This document shows, piece after piece, positions 1 to 7,388 of a DNA stretch of 28,300 nt (position 1 is its first letter; each line of letters starts with the position of its first letter). The notes beneath the pieces are model-generated. The model was given only the letters and a program-made list of their open reading frames with translations. It was not told the DNA's origin and did no database searches. The translations under genes were made by a program, and so were the position numbers. Source of the stretch: JABDPF01 sp036351575 (GTDB lineage Bacteria > Pseudomonadota > Gammaproteobacteria > Xanthomonadales > SZUA-36); NCBI GenBank assembly GCA_036351575.1, contig JAZBPJ010000090.1, positions 1 through 28,300 on the forward strand, in the 5' to 3' direction.

Positions 1-1172
1 ACGACCACGCTTTCACCGGCCTGCAGGCCGCTTTCGACCAGGACGGTGCCGTCGCGGTAATTCCGCGCGGAGACCGCCCGGCGCTCGGCCGTGCCGGACG
101 ATGCGACAAACACGATATCACGACCGGCGTCCCGGCGAAGCGCGCCTGCAGGAACCAGTACGCCGCGCCGCACTTCGGCCTCGGGTTCGATTTCTTCCGC
201 CTCGTGAAAGGCCACTTTTACGCCCATGTCGGGCAGGATTCGATCGTCGAGTTCGTCGATACCGACGCGCACTTCCACCGTGGCCCGCTGACGGTCGGCC
301 GTCGGAATGATGGCGATCACGTGCGCGGGGATTTTCCAGTCCGGGTAGGCATCGAGCGTGGCCTCGGCGCTTTGCCCCGGGCTGATGCGGTTGATGTAGG
401 CCTCGTTGACGTCGATCTCGATCTCCAGCGACGACATGTCGACGATGGTGCCGATGCCGGTGCGGGTGAAGCCGCCGCCGGCGGAAACCGGCGAAACCAT
501 TTCGCCCGGCTGCGCGTTCTTGCCCACGATGATGCCGGCGAAGGGCGCGCGGATGACGGTATCGTCCAGCTGGCGCTGGTAGATGTCGATCTGCCGACGG
601 GCTACTTCGACATCGGCCAGGTTGCGTTCTGCACGTGCAGCCAGCGACACCGCCAGCGCACGGGCGCGATCCAGCTCGGCGGCGCTGGCCAGGTTCTGGC
701 TGACCAGTCGTTTCTGCCGCTCGTGGTTATTTTCGGCCTCTTCTAGCAGGGCCCGGGTTTCCCCCAGCCCGCGCTCGGCCGACACGAGCTGTGCCCGGGC
801 CAGTTCCCAGGCCGCACGGATGTTGGAATCGTCCAGCCGCGCCAGTACCTGGCCTTCCTCGACCGCCATGCCTTCCTCGATCAGCACGTCGATCACCCGG
901 CCGGTGATCTTGGAGGAAACGGTCGCGTAGCGGCGGGCGTTGACGTAACCGGATGCGTTCAGAACGGTGCCGGCCTGCGGCGCACCGCTGTTCAGCGGCG
1001 TGGCGCGAACCGTGCTTACTTCCAGCGCAGGCTCAGGACGAAGCAGGAAATACCAGGCCGTTACGATGACAGCGGCTGCCAGAACGACCACGGCCAGCCA
1101 CGTCAGCGAGGAAGAAGAATTCTTCGGTTCCGGGCGGTCGATTTTCAGTTCGTCCAGCGAAGGTCTGCTCAT
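1..1172 (-). CDS. Periplasmic adaptor (HlyD/MacA-like membrane fusion protein), partial
   Basis: The ATG is at 1170-1172 and the frame stays open to the window edge, giving about 390 residues with the C-terminus missing. Residues 1-23 are cytoplasmic and residues 24-44 form one membrane anchor. A first biotinyl-lipoyl half follows (about 80-115, GYVNARRYATVSSKITGRV). Next comes an alpha-helical hairpin of heptad-like, Glu/Arg/Ala-rich sequence (about 116-203). The second lipoyl half has the typical DTVIRAPFAGIIV at 204-216, followed by beta-barrel sequence with IGTIVDMSSLEIEIDV. This order is characteristic of adaptor subunits that link an inner-membrane ABC (MacB-like) or RND pump to an outer-membrane channel. 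The pump genes probably lie beyond position 1, because in such operons the adaptor usually comes first. The substrate cannot be told. The family call is firm; MacA-type versus RND-type is open. Confidence 0.88.
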   Translation of the reverse strand, partial: MSRPSLDELKIDRPEPKNSSSSLTWLAVVVLAAAVIVTAWYFLLRPEPALEVSTVRATPLNSGAPQAGTVLNASGYVNARRYATVSSKITGRVIDVLIEEGMAVEEGQVLARLDDSNIRAAWELARAQLVSAERGLGETRALLEEAENNHERQKRLVSQNLASAAELDRARALAVSLAARAERNLADVEVARRQIDIYQRQLDDTVIRAPFAGIIVGKNAQPGEMVSPVSAGGGFTRTGIGTIVDMSSLEIEIDVNEAYINRISPGQSAEATLDAYPDWKIPAHVIAIIPTADRQRATVEVRVGIDELDDRILPDMGVKVAFHEAEEIEPEAEVRRGVLVPAGALRRDAGRDIVFVASSGTAERRAVSARNYRDGTVLVESGLQAGESVV

Positions 1173-1293
1173 TACCCATTCCCAACAGTCCCGGGTCAGG
1201 TGGACCCGGCCTTCGACATCATCTCCAGTTTTGGCGTGAGCGGCAAGGGCTCCAGCCAGGCGTTGAGATTTCCTGCCTGGAATCCGTACCGGG

Positions 1294-2442
1294 CTAGGCG
1301 ACAGCAGCCGTCAGCAGCGCCAGGCGTCTGTGCTGAAGCTTCAGGCTGCGTTCGAGCTCACGGTAGCGGGCCGTCAAAGACGCGGTTTCCGCCTCGATGC
1401 GCTCGGCCAGTTTCAGGCGCTGCGCCTGCATGCGTTCCATCTGCAGCGCCTGCCATTCCAGGACGGTTTCCTTGAACTGCGAGTACTCGAAGTCGAACTG
1501 CGCGATCAGCCGCTGGCTGACACCGGGGCGCTCGAGTTTTTTCGCCGCTTCCTTGAACTGCATGTCGAGACGGGCCCGCAGCACCTTGAACGCCGGCGCG
1601 CGCTTGCGGCCGCGCGCCAAACCCATCCAGGCGCATGCCGAGATAAACCACTTGTTGATGTCCAGGTGCCACCAGCGGATGCCGCAGCGATAGTCGTTCT
1701 GGAACAGGTGGTGGTAGTTGTGATAGCCCTCGCCGTAGGTGATCAGCGCCAGCAGGTGGTTGTCCCGCGCGCTGTTCTCGTCGGTGTAGGGCCGGCTGCC
1801 CCAGATATGGGCCAGCGAGTTGATGAAAAACGTGACGTGGTGGCTCACCACCAGGCGCAGCACGCCGGCCAGCAGCAGCATGCCCCAGACGTCACCCGTC
1901 ATCCAGCCGAGCAGCAGCGGCAGCAGCAGGTTCGTGCTCCAGGCGAGCGTCCCGTACCAGCGGTGCTGCAGCGCGCAGACCGGGTCGTTTTCAAGGTCCT
2001 TCACAACCGCGTAATCGACTTCGCCGCTGCGGTAATCCTTCAGCATCCAGCCGATATGGGCGAACCAGAAACCCCGGCCGATCGAGTACGGGTCCTTGTC
2101 GTTGTCATCGACGTCGCGGTGATGGACGCGGTGGCGCGCCGACCACGTGATGATGCTGTTCTGCAAAGCCATGCCGCCGAATACCGCGAGGAACCACTTC
2201 AGTGCCGGGTGGGCCTCGTAGGTCCGGTGCGACCACAGGCGGTGGTAACCGCTGCCGATGCCGACGCCGTTGAGCACGGTAAACAGGGCGAAAAAGAACC
2301 AGGCCCAGGCGTTGTAACCATGAGCGATACCGTACCAGGGCACCACGGTGACGGCCGCCAGGAAGGTGCCGCCGAGCACGGCCGTGACCGGCCAGTTGAC
2401 CGGTGCGTTTTCTTTTTGCGTCGTTGCGGACGTTGAGGGCAT
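1294..2442 (-). CDS. Acyl-CoA/acyl-lipid delta-9-type fatty acid desaturase
   Basis: This is a 382-residue integral membrane di-iron desaturase that introduces a double bond into long-chain acyl chains. All three histidine boxes of the family are present: HRLWSH at 67-72, HRVHH at 104-108 and HNYHH at 241-245. Hydrophobic segments lie near 20-40, 45-63, 82-100, 165-180 and 185-210. The motif NSLAHIWGSRPY (208-219) is typical of stearoyl-CoA-desaturase-like bacterial enzymes. The C-terminal 80 residues are polar, helical and rich in Gln, Arg and Glu, probably a cytosolic coiled coil. The start is supported by GGAG 10 nt upstream. Electron donors (ferredoxin, rubredoxin or cytochrome b5) are not encoded nearby. 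The role is probably membrane fluidity control. The exact substrate and double-bond position are inferred from the family. Confidence 0.93.
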   Translation of the reverse strand: MPSTSATTQKENAPVNWPVTAVLGGTFLAAVTVVPWYGIAHGYNAWAWFFFALFTVLNGVGIGSGYHRLWSHRTYEAHPALKWFLAVFGGMALQNSIITWSARHRVHHRDVDDNDKDPYSIGRGFWFAHIGWMLKDYRSGEVDYAVVKDLENDPVCALQHRWYGTLAWSTNLLLPLLLGWMTGDVWGMLLLAGVLRLVVSHHVTFFINSLAHIWGSRPYTDENSARDNHLLALITYGEGYHNYHHLFQNDYRCGIRWWHLDINKWFISACAWMGLARGRKRAPAFKVLRARLDMQFKEAAKKLERPGVSQRLIAQFDFEYSQFKETVLEWQALQMERMQAQRLKLAERIEAETASLTARYRELERSLKLQHRRLALLTAAVA

Positions 2443-2452
2443 TGCAGTAAAT

Positions 2453-2487
2453 CTCCAGTCTCGAATTCTTTTCAGCCACGCATTCTA
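2453..2487 (-). promoter_or_regulatory. Possible desaturase promoter and ribosome binding site
   Basis: On the minus strand a TAGAAT hexamer (2487-2482) matches the sigma70 -10 consensus at 5 of 6 positions. It is followed by a leader of about 33 nt with GGAG at 2456-2453 before the ATG at 2442. No convincing -35 was found at 16-18 bp spacing. The -35 region lies just beside the 32-bp repeat at 2511-2542. Confidence 0.35.
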
Positions 2488-2510
2488 CACCAGGCGCATG
2501 ACAGCGTGCG

Positions 2511-2542
2511 GTCAGCTGCGCAGACCGGTGCCCCGGTGCAGC
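2511..2542. repeat. 32-bp hairpin-forming repeat, copy A
   Basis: These 32 bases are identical to 3376-3407. Weaker similarity continues for 14 bases on the left (10 of 14 identical, 2497-2510 versus 3362-3375). Inside it GCTGC pairs with GCAGC and ACCGG with CCGGT around a TGCC loop, with a 4-nt bulge on one side. Read on the minus strand in the matching frame, this copy encodes SLHRGTGLRS and a stop, the same tail as YadH, although no yadH gene is here. It is either a remnant of a duplicated yadH 3' end or a small mobile hairpin element. Confidence 0.85.
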
Positions 2543-2644
2543 GAGCAGATGCACTCGGTGATCGCCCATGAGACGGACACCGGTTATGCGCAGTGCTTCT
2601 GCGAGGACGTCGATAATCCGTCGGAAGGTCCTGTCAGCTGGGGA

Positions 2645-3100
2645 CTAGAGGTCTTTCAGCAGGTTCGTGTCCCTGACGCTGCGGCGCAGCTCAGATGCTT
2701 CCATGGCCGCCAGGCTGGCGAAGATTTCGGCAACCCTCGGTACTTCGGCCCTGTCCCTCAGCATCTCGTAAAGCTCGATGAGGCTGTTATGACAGCGGAC
2801 CATGCAGGCCAGCACCTCATCAATGTCCATGTCCGAGACTGCCTCGGTCAGCGCGTCGTGATCCATGGCCAATGGGCAGTCGGCATTCCGGTACCAGGTG
2901 GACAGGATGGCAGCAGACGCATCTTCCTCGTAGGCTTCCAGGGCAGCCGTCAGCCTCTGCTCATGATCAGCCAGGTAGGCGAGCAACATGCGGATGCGTT
3001 CGTCCCCGGTTTCTGCCCATTTGCCGGTCAGTTCCGCCTGGACCTGGCGGTGGAATCCCTCGACCCAGTGCAGTACATCCGCCACTGTCTTGAATCTCAC
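2645..3100 (-). CDS. Small ferritin-like/rubrerythrin-like hypothetical protein
   Basis: This is a soluble, all-helical, acidic protein of about 151 residues without a signal peptide. Its body looks like a ferritin-like four-helix bundle: FHRQVQAELTG on the first helix, then LLAYLADHEQRLTAALEAYEED with a D-H-E triplet, then MDIDEVLACMVRCHNSLIELYEML, then a Leu/Glu/Arg-rich last helix. Glu, His and Asp recur in heptad-like spacing, which could bind metal, but a complete di-iron EXXH pair set is not evident. I prefer the GTG at 3098-3100 as start because GGAG stands 8 nt upstream. The in-frame TTG at 3122-3124 has no such site. The gene sits alone between two copies of a 32-bp repeat and next to a REP-like hairpin. 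Function is unknown; a stress or metal role would be a guess. Confidence 0.7.
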   Translation of the reverse strand: MRFKTVADVLHWVEGFHRQVQAELTGKWAETGDERIRMLLAYLADHEQRLTAALEAYEEDASAAILSTWYRNADCPLAMDHDALTEAVSDMDIDEVLACMVRCHNSLIELYEMLRDRAEVPRVAEIFASLAAMEASELRRSVRDTNLLKDL

Positions 3101-3322
3101 AACCCGCTCTCCCGCCCGCGCCAATTCAAACTATATTATCCACCTCTCGCGCTTAACCGCGGCTTAACTTGCACGTACCGGAACTGTCAACCTGATCCAG
3201 GTTTTCGGCGCAGTCCTCATCCCGATTTTCGCCGGCGCATGCTGGTCATGAATACCGCTCACACTGTTGGGATTGGAGATTTGCCAGATCGTCACCTGTT
3301 AACGGGCCTGAAATGATTCGAA

Positions 3323-3361
3323 GGGGTCAGAGTAGCCAAGCTGCTCTGACTCCGGTTTTTT
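3323..3361. repeat. REP-like long hairpin with T-tract on the plus strand
   Basis: A 14-bp stem (3323-3336 paired with 3340-3353, two G-T wobbles) closes on a CAA loop. It is followed on the plus strand by GG and six T residues. The stem begins GGGGTCAGAGTA, a motif I recall as frequent in REP elements around REP-associated tyrosine transposases in Gammaproteobacteria. As an intrinsic terminator it would only work for plus-strand transcripts. All neighbouring genes are on the minus strand, so a REP/MITE-type relic is the better reading. Confidence 0.65.
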
Positions 3362-3375
3362 CATTACGGCATGCA

Positions 3376-3407
3376 GTCAGCTGCGCAGACCGGTGCCCCG
3401 GTGCAGC
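3376..3407. repeat. 32-bp hairpin-forming repeat, copy B (3' end of yadH)
   Basis: Identical to 2511-2542. This copy encodes the last residues of YadH (LHRGTGLRS plus stop). The hairpin occupies 3380-3407 exactly: outer arms 3380-3384/3403-3407, inner arms 3389-3393/3398-3402 and loop 3394-3397. The two copies are direct repeats bracketing the ferritin-like gene. Confidence 0.85.
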
Positions 3408-4150
3408 AGGTACAGGCACCAGGCAAACAACAGCGCGCCCGCGGTCAGTATCACGCCGTAGGTCGCGGCGAGGCTGACATCGGAAACGCCCAGCATGCCG
3501 CGGCGGAAGCCGTTGACCATGTAGAGGATCGGGTTGAAGACGGAAACCTTCTGCCAGAACTCCGGCAGCAGAGCGATGGAATAAAATACGCCGCCCAGGT
3601 AGGTCAGCGGCGCAAGCACGAAGGTCGGGATGATCGCGATATCGTCGAACTTCTGCGCGAAGATCGCGTTCACCATTCCCGCCAGCGCGAACACCACGGC
3701 GGTCAGCACCAGCACGGAGACCAGTACCAGGGGCTGCTGGATTTCGATGCGCGTAAAGAACAGGGAAACAAGCATCACCACCGCGCCCACCATCAGCCCG
3801 CGCGCCAGGGCGCCGGTGACGTAGCCCGCCAGGATGACCCAGTTCGGCAGCGGCGAAATCAGCAGTTCCTCGATGTGCTTGCCGAACTTCGCCCCGAAAA
3901 ACGACGAGACCATGTTGCCGTAGGAATTGGTGATCACCGACATGATGACCAGGCCGGGCACGATGTACTGCATGTAGGAAAAGCCGCCCATGTCGCCGAT
4001 ACGGCGGCCGATCAGTTCACCGAAAATGATGAAATACAGCGTCATCGTGATCGCCGGCGGCACGATGGTCTGGCCCCAGATGCGCAGGATGCGGGTAATT
4101 TCCTTGCGCACGATGGTGCGGTAGCCCACCCAGTAGATGTTGCCGCTCAT
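3377..4150 (-). CDS. yadH: ABC-2 type exporter permease YadH
   Basis: This 257-residue inner-membrane permease has six predicted membrane spans (about 28-46, 60-82, 106-134, 143-163, 172-192 and 228-249). It carries the ABC-2 family stretches TMTLYFIIFGELIG, GFSYMQYIVPGLVIMSVI, FGKHIEELLISPLP and LAPLTYLGGVFYS. From memory these closely match E. coli YadH (256 aa), including the ending GLRS. The ATG overlaps the stop codon of yadG by four bases (ATGA), so the two are translationally coupled and form one exporter. The substrate of YadGH is not established. The last 32 bases of the gene are duplicated at 2511-2542. Confidence 0.93.
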   Translation of the reverse strand: MSGNIYWVGYRTIVRKEITRILRIWGQTIVPPAITMTLYFIIFGELIGRRIGDMGGFSYMQYIVPGLVIMSVITNSYGNMVSSFFGAKFGKHIEELLISPLPNWVILAGYVTGALARGLMVGAVVMLVSLFFTRIEIQQPLVLVSVLVLTAVVFALAGMVNAIFAQKFDDIAIIPTFVLAPLTYLGGVFYSIALLPEFWQKVSVFNPILYMVNGFRRGMLGVSDVSLAATYGVILTAGALLFAWCLYLLHRGTGLRS

Positions 4151-5082
4151 GATGCAACGACCTCGAGATCCCGTTCCTTCTCGACCAGGCGCAGGAAAAG
4201 CTCTTCGAGCCGGTTGGCCTTGTTGCGCATGCTCAGCACGTGGACGCCCTGCCGGTCGAGGTCGGCGAACAGGTTGTTCAGCGACTTGGCCTTGGGCAGC
4301 GAGGCTTCGATGCAGTACTCGTCGATGATGCGGATTTCCATGCCGTCGATCTGCGGGCAGACCCGGATCGGCTCACGCAGGTCCAGCACGAATGTTTCGA
4401 TATCCAGCGTCGCCAGCAGGGATTTCATGTCGGTGTCCTGCACGATTTCGCCGTGATCGATGATGGCGATGTTGCGGCACAGGCTCTCCGCCTCTTCGAG
4501 GTAATGCGTGGTCAGGATGACCGTGGTCCCTGCATCGTTGATCTCGCGGATAAACTCCCACATGGACCGGCGGATCTCGATATCCACCCCGGCGGTCGGC
4601 TCGTCCAGGATCAGCAGGCGCGGCTCGTTGACCATCGCCCGGGCGATCATCAGGCGCCGCTTCATGCCGCCCGAAAGCGTGCGCGACCACTTGTGCGCCT
4701 TGTCCCAGAGCTGCAGTTGTTTCAGGTATTTCTCGGCGCGCTCCAGGGCGATATCACGCGGGATGCCGTAGTAGCCGGCCTGGTTGACGACGATGTCCAG
4801 CGGCTTTTCGAACTGGTTGAAGTTGAGCTCCTGCGGAACCAGGCCGATGAACGACATCGCGCGGGAACGATCGGTCTGCACGCTGGTGCCGAAAACGCGG
4901 GTTTCACCCGACGTCGCGTTGACCAGCGAGGATATGATCCCGATCAGCGTCGATTTGCCCGCGCCGTTGGGGCCGAGTAGCGCGAAAAAATCGCCTTCCT
5001 CGACCGTGAGCGAAACACCCTTCAGGGCCTCGACGCCGTTCTTGTAGGTTTTGCGGAGATCCCGGACTTCGAGTGCATACAT
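4147..5082 (-). CDS. yadG: ABC exporter ATP-binding protein YadG
   Basis: The 311-residue nucleotide-binding subunit pairs with YadH. Visible motifs are Walker A GPNGAGKS (37-44), Q-loop Gln84 in LVPQELNFN, signature LSGGM (136-140), Walker B LLILDEP (156-162) and switch His193 in TTHYLEE. The C-terminal segment SMRNKANRLEELFL (284-297) is diagnostic of the YadG subgroup. I start at the ATG 5080-5082 (MYALEVRDL). The frame is open far upstream, but that part is antisense to the next gene and unlike any ABC protein. No clear Shine-Dalgarno precedes the ATG, and an in-frame GTG six codons earlier (5098-5100) is an alternative. The gene is divergent from the S33 hydrolase operon. Confidence 0.94.
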   Translation of the reverse strand: MYALEVRDLRKTYKNGVEALKGVSLTVEEGDFFALLGPNGAGKSTLIGIISSLVNATSGETRVFGTSVQTDRSRAMSFIGLVPQELNFNQFEKPLDIVVNQAGYYGIPRDIALERAEKYLKQLQLWDKAHKWSRTLSGGMKRRLMIARAMVNEPRLLILDEPTAGVDIEIRRSMWEFIREINDAGTTVILTTHYLEEAESLCRNIAIIDHGEIVQDTDMKSLLATLDIETFVLDLREPIRVCPQIDGMEIRIIDEYCIEASLPKAKSLNNLFADLDRQGVHVLSMRNKANRLEELFLRLVEKERDLEVVAS

Positions 5083-5147
5083 GCGGACAATGTGAAGCAC
5101 ATGCGCGCGAAAATCAATGACCTTCAGGCTATGGACAGGCAACACCT

Positions 5148-5176
5148 TTGCCTCTATCGTGTGCCACCGTGTTAAT
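5148..5176 (+). promoter_or_regulatory. Possible sigma70 promoter of the hydrolase-natAB operon
   Basis: TTGCCT (5148-5153) and GTTAAT (5171-5176) are separated by 17 bp; each matches its consensus at 4 of 6 positions. The start would fall near 5183, leaving a very short leader before the ATG at 5191, and no Shine-Dalgarno is visible. Weak evidence. Confidence 0.3.
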
Positions 5177-5190
5177 TTACGAGTCAAGCC

Positions 5191-6657
5191 ATGCCCATTA
5201 GCCGGACACTGATGCTGTTCTGTCTCCTGCTGCCCGCCATGCCGGCGCCGGCGCAGGACGAAGATCCCGCAAACCCACTCGGTCTGGAAAACTGCGAACT
5301 GCTGGTACCCGGCACGCCCCTGTCGGTGCGCGGCCAGTGCGGCTGGCTGGAACGCCCCGAAAACCCGGGCGAGCCTGAAGGGCGAACCATCGACATCCAC
5401 GTGGCCCGGATTCCCGCGCGGGGACGCGTGGCGGAACCCGACCCGCTGGTCTTTTTCGCCGGCGGCCCCGGACAGGCGGCGAGCGAAGCGTGGCCGATTG
5501 TCGCCCAGGCCCTGCGCAAGGTGAACGAAACGCGCGATATCCTGCTGGTCGACCAGCGCGGCACCGGTAAATCCAACCCGCTGCGCTGCCCGCAGATCGA
5601 ACTCGAGGAGGCCCTGCTCACCGACTGGGAGCACCTGGGCCCGATGACGCAGGCCTGCCTGGATTCGATCGAGGCCGATCCGCGCTACTACACCACGACG
5701 ATCGCCATGCACGACATCGATGCGGCGCGCGCGGCGCTCGGCTACGAAACGGTCAACCTGTACGGCGGTTCCTACGGCACGCGGGCCGCGCAGGTCTACT
5801 ACCGGATGTTCCCGGAGCGCGTGCGCAGCATCGTACTCGACGGCGTGGTGCCGCAGACACTCGGGCTGGGCACCGAGCATGCGAAAAAACTCGACCAGGC
5901 CATCTACAAGGTGCTCGCCGGCTGCGACGCCGACCCCCAGTGCGCCAAACGCTTCCCCAACTCGGCAGACAGCCTGCGCGTGCTGACCGGGCGTATCGCC
6001 GCCGAGCCCGTGGAGGTGACGGTCGTTCACCCGACCACCGGCGAGCCGCTGACGTTCAGCTTTACGCGGGAAGTCATGTCCTCCGCGCTGCGCTTTCTCA
6101 GTTATTCGCCTGAAACCCAGGCCATGCTGCCGATGCTGATTCACGAAGCGGCAAGCGAAGGCCATTTCGAGCGCCTGGCCAGCCAGATGCTGATTACGGC
6201 CACCGGGCTGCAGCAGAGCATTGCGCAGGGCATGGAGATGTCCGTGATGTGCGCCGAGGATTACCCGCTGTTCCCGGAAGAAATCCGGCCCAACGACTAC
6301 CTGATGGGTACGCTGCTGGAACAGGTCGTGCGCATCCAGTGCTCCATCTGGCCGCGCGGGCCGGTGCCTGAAGGCTTTCACGACCCGGTGGGCGGCTCCG
6401 TCCCGCTGCTGCTGCTGTCCGGAGAATACGACCCGGTGACGCCGCCCGAGTACGCGGACGAGGTCGCCGTTCATTTCGATAACGCCACGCACCTGGTGGC
6501 GCCCGGGCAGGCCCATATCGCGGTTACCCGCGGCTGCATGGGCGAACTGGCCTCCACCTTCATCGAGGAAGCCAGCGCCGAAAACCTGGAAACGGAGTGT
6601 ATTTCCAACATGAAACCCTCGCCGTTTTTCCTTTCACTGACGGGGCCGCAGCCATGA
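5191..6657 (+). CDS. Secreted alpha/beta hydrolase, S33 tripeptidyl-aminopeptidase-like
   Basis: This 488-residue exported serine hydrolase probably releases N-terminal peptides in the periplasm or outside. A signal peptide (LMLFCLLLPAMPAPAQ, cleavage about residue 22) leads into the fold. The oxyanion loop GGPG is at 91-94, then DQRGTGKS at 121-128 and the nucleophile elbow GGSYG with Ser194. The predicted charge relay is Asp414 in SGEYDPVTP and His442 in GQAHIAV, in a C-terminal part like the TAP-type domain. Cysteines at 35, 50 and 133 suggest disulfides, fitting export. The stop overlaps the natA ATG by four bases (ATGA), so it is translationally coupled to an ABC exporter. A peptide substrate is inferred from the family; an esterase is possible. 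Confidence 0.9.
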   Translation: MPISRTLMLFCLLLPAMPAPAQDEDPANPLGLENCELLVPGTPLSVRGQCGWLERPENPGEPEGRTIDIHVARIPARGRVAEPDPLVFFAGGPGQAASEAWPIVAQALRKVNETRDILLVDQRGTGKSNPLRCPQIELEEALLTDWEHLGPMTQACLDSIEADPRYYTTTIAMHDIDAARAALGYETVNLYGGSYGTRAAQVYYRMFPERVRSIVLDGVVPQTLGLGTEHAKKLDQAIYKVLAGCDADPQCAKRFPNSADSLRVLTGRIAAEPVEVTVVHPTTGEPLTFSFTREVMSSALRFLSYSPETQAMLPMLIHEAASEGHFERLASQMLITATGLQQSIAQGMEMSVMCAEDYPLFPEEIRPNDYLMGTLLEQVVRIQCSIWPRGPVPEGFHDPVGGSVPLLLLSGEYDPVTPPEYADEVAVHFDNATHLVAPGQAHIAVTRGCMGELASTFIEEASAENLETECISNMKPSPFFLSLTGPQP

Positions 6658-7388
6658 TCGTCGTCAAGAACCTGTACAAGTCCTTCGGCGACGTGAAGGC
6701 CGTCAACGGGGTTTCCTTCGAAGCCCGTGACGGCGAGATCACCGGCCTGCTGGGTCCGAACGGCGCCGGCAAGACGACAACGCTTCGCATGCTCTACTCC
6801 CTGCTGCCTCCGGACGCGGGCGAGATCCGCATCGACGGGCTCGACCCGGTGCACGACGCGATGGAAATCAAGCGCACGCTGGGCGTCGTTCCCGACAGCC
6901 GGGGCCTCTACACGCGGCTCAGCGCGCGCGAGAACATCGCCTACTTCGGCGAGCTGCACGGCATGAGCCAGCCGGAGATCAGGGAACGCATCGAGGAACT
7001 CACCGAGACCCTGGACATGGGCGACTTCATCGACCGACGCACCGAGGGCTTCTCGCAGGGCCAGCGCGTCAAGGTCGCCATCGCCCGTTCCATGGTGCAC
7101 CGTCCCCAGACGGTGCTGATGGACGAGCCCAGCAACGGCCTTGACGTGATGAGCACCCGCGCGCTGCGCGAGTATATCCGCAGCCTGCGGCGGGCCGGGC
7201 AATCCGTGGTGCTGTCGACGCACATCATGCAGGAAGTCGCCGCGCTGTGTGACCGCATCGTCATCATCGCCAAGGGTGAAGTCGCCGCCGACGGCACGGC
7301 CGAGGAACTGCTGCAACGCTCGGGCTGCGACAGCCTGGAAGATGCGTTCGTGAAACTGATCGGCACGGAAGAGGGGTTGCTGGCATGA
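6654..7388 (+). CDS. natA: ABC exporter ATP-binding protein, NatA-like
   Basis: The 244-residue ATPase has Walker A GPNGAGKT (34-41), signature FSQGQ (133-137), Walker B VLMDEPSNGLD (154-164) and switch His190 in LSTHIMQE. NatA is the ATPase of an Na+-exporting ABC system in Bacillus, and this protein belongs to that CcmA/NatA-like group. Where a Q-loop glutamine is usual the sequence reads GVVPDSRGLY (77-86), so Asp81 stands near the expected site. I start at the ATG 6654-6656, which overlaps the previous stop (ATGA). A longer start at 6597 would lie fully inside the hydrolase gene. The 3' end overlaps natB in the same way. Na+ as substrate is a family-level guess. Confidence 0.9.
   Translation: MIVVKNLYKSFGDVKAVNGVSFEARDGEITGLLGPNGAGKTTTLRMLYSLLPPDAGEIRIDGLDPVHDAMEIKRTLGVVPDSRGLYTRLSARENIAYFGELHGMSQPEIRERIEELTETLDMGDFIDRRTEGFSQGQRVKVAIARSMVHRPQTVLMDEPSNGLDVMSTRALREYIRSLRRAGQSVVLSTHIMQEVAALCDRIVIIAKGEVAADGTAEELLQRSGCDSLEDAFVKLIGTEEGLLA

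Noticed and set aside
1256..1280. CCAGGC/GCCTGG inverted repeat between the desaturase and the adaptor gene
   Set aside because: Only a 6-bp stem with a 13-nt loop and no T-run, so I do not call it a terminator.
1330..2436. Long plus-strand open frame
   Set aside because: It is the antisense shadow of the desaturase, whose histidine boxes prove the minus strand.
5083..6516. Open minus-strand frame extending yadG upstream by about 478 codons
   Set aside because: It is antisense to the S33 hydrolase, which has all catalytic motifs. The extension has no ABC-like sequence, and the high GC content makes long shadow frames common.
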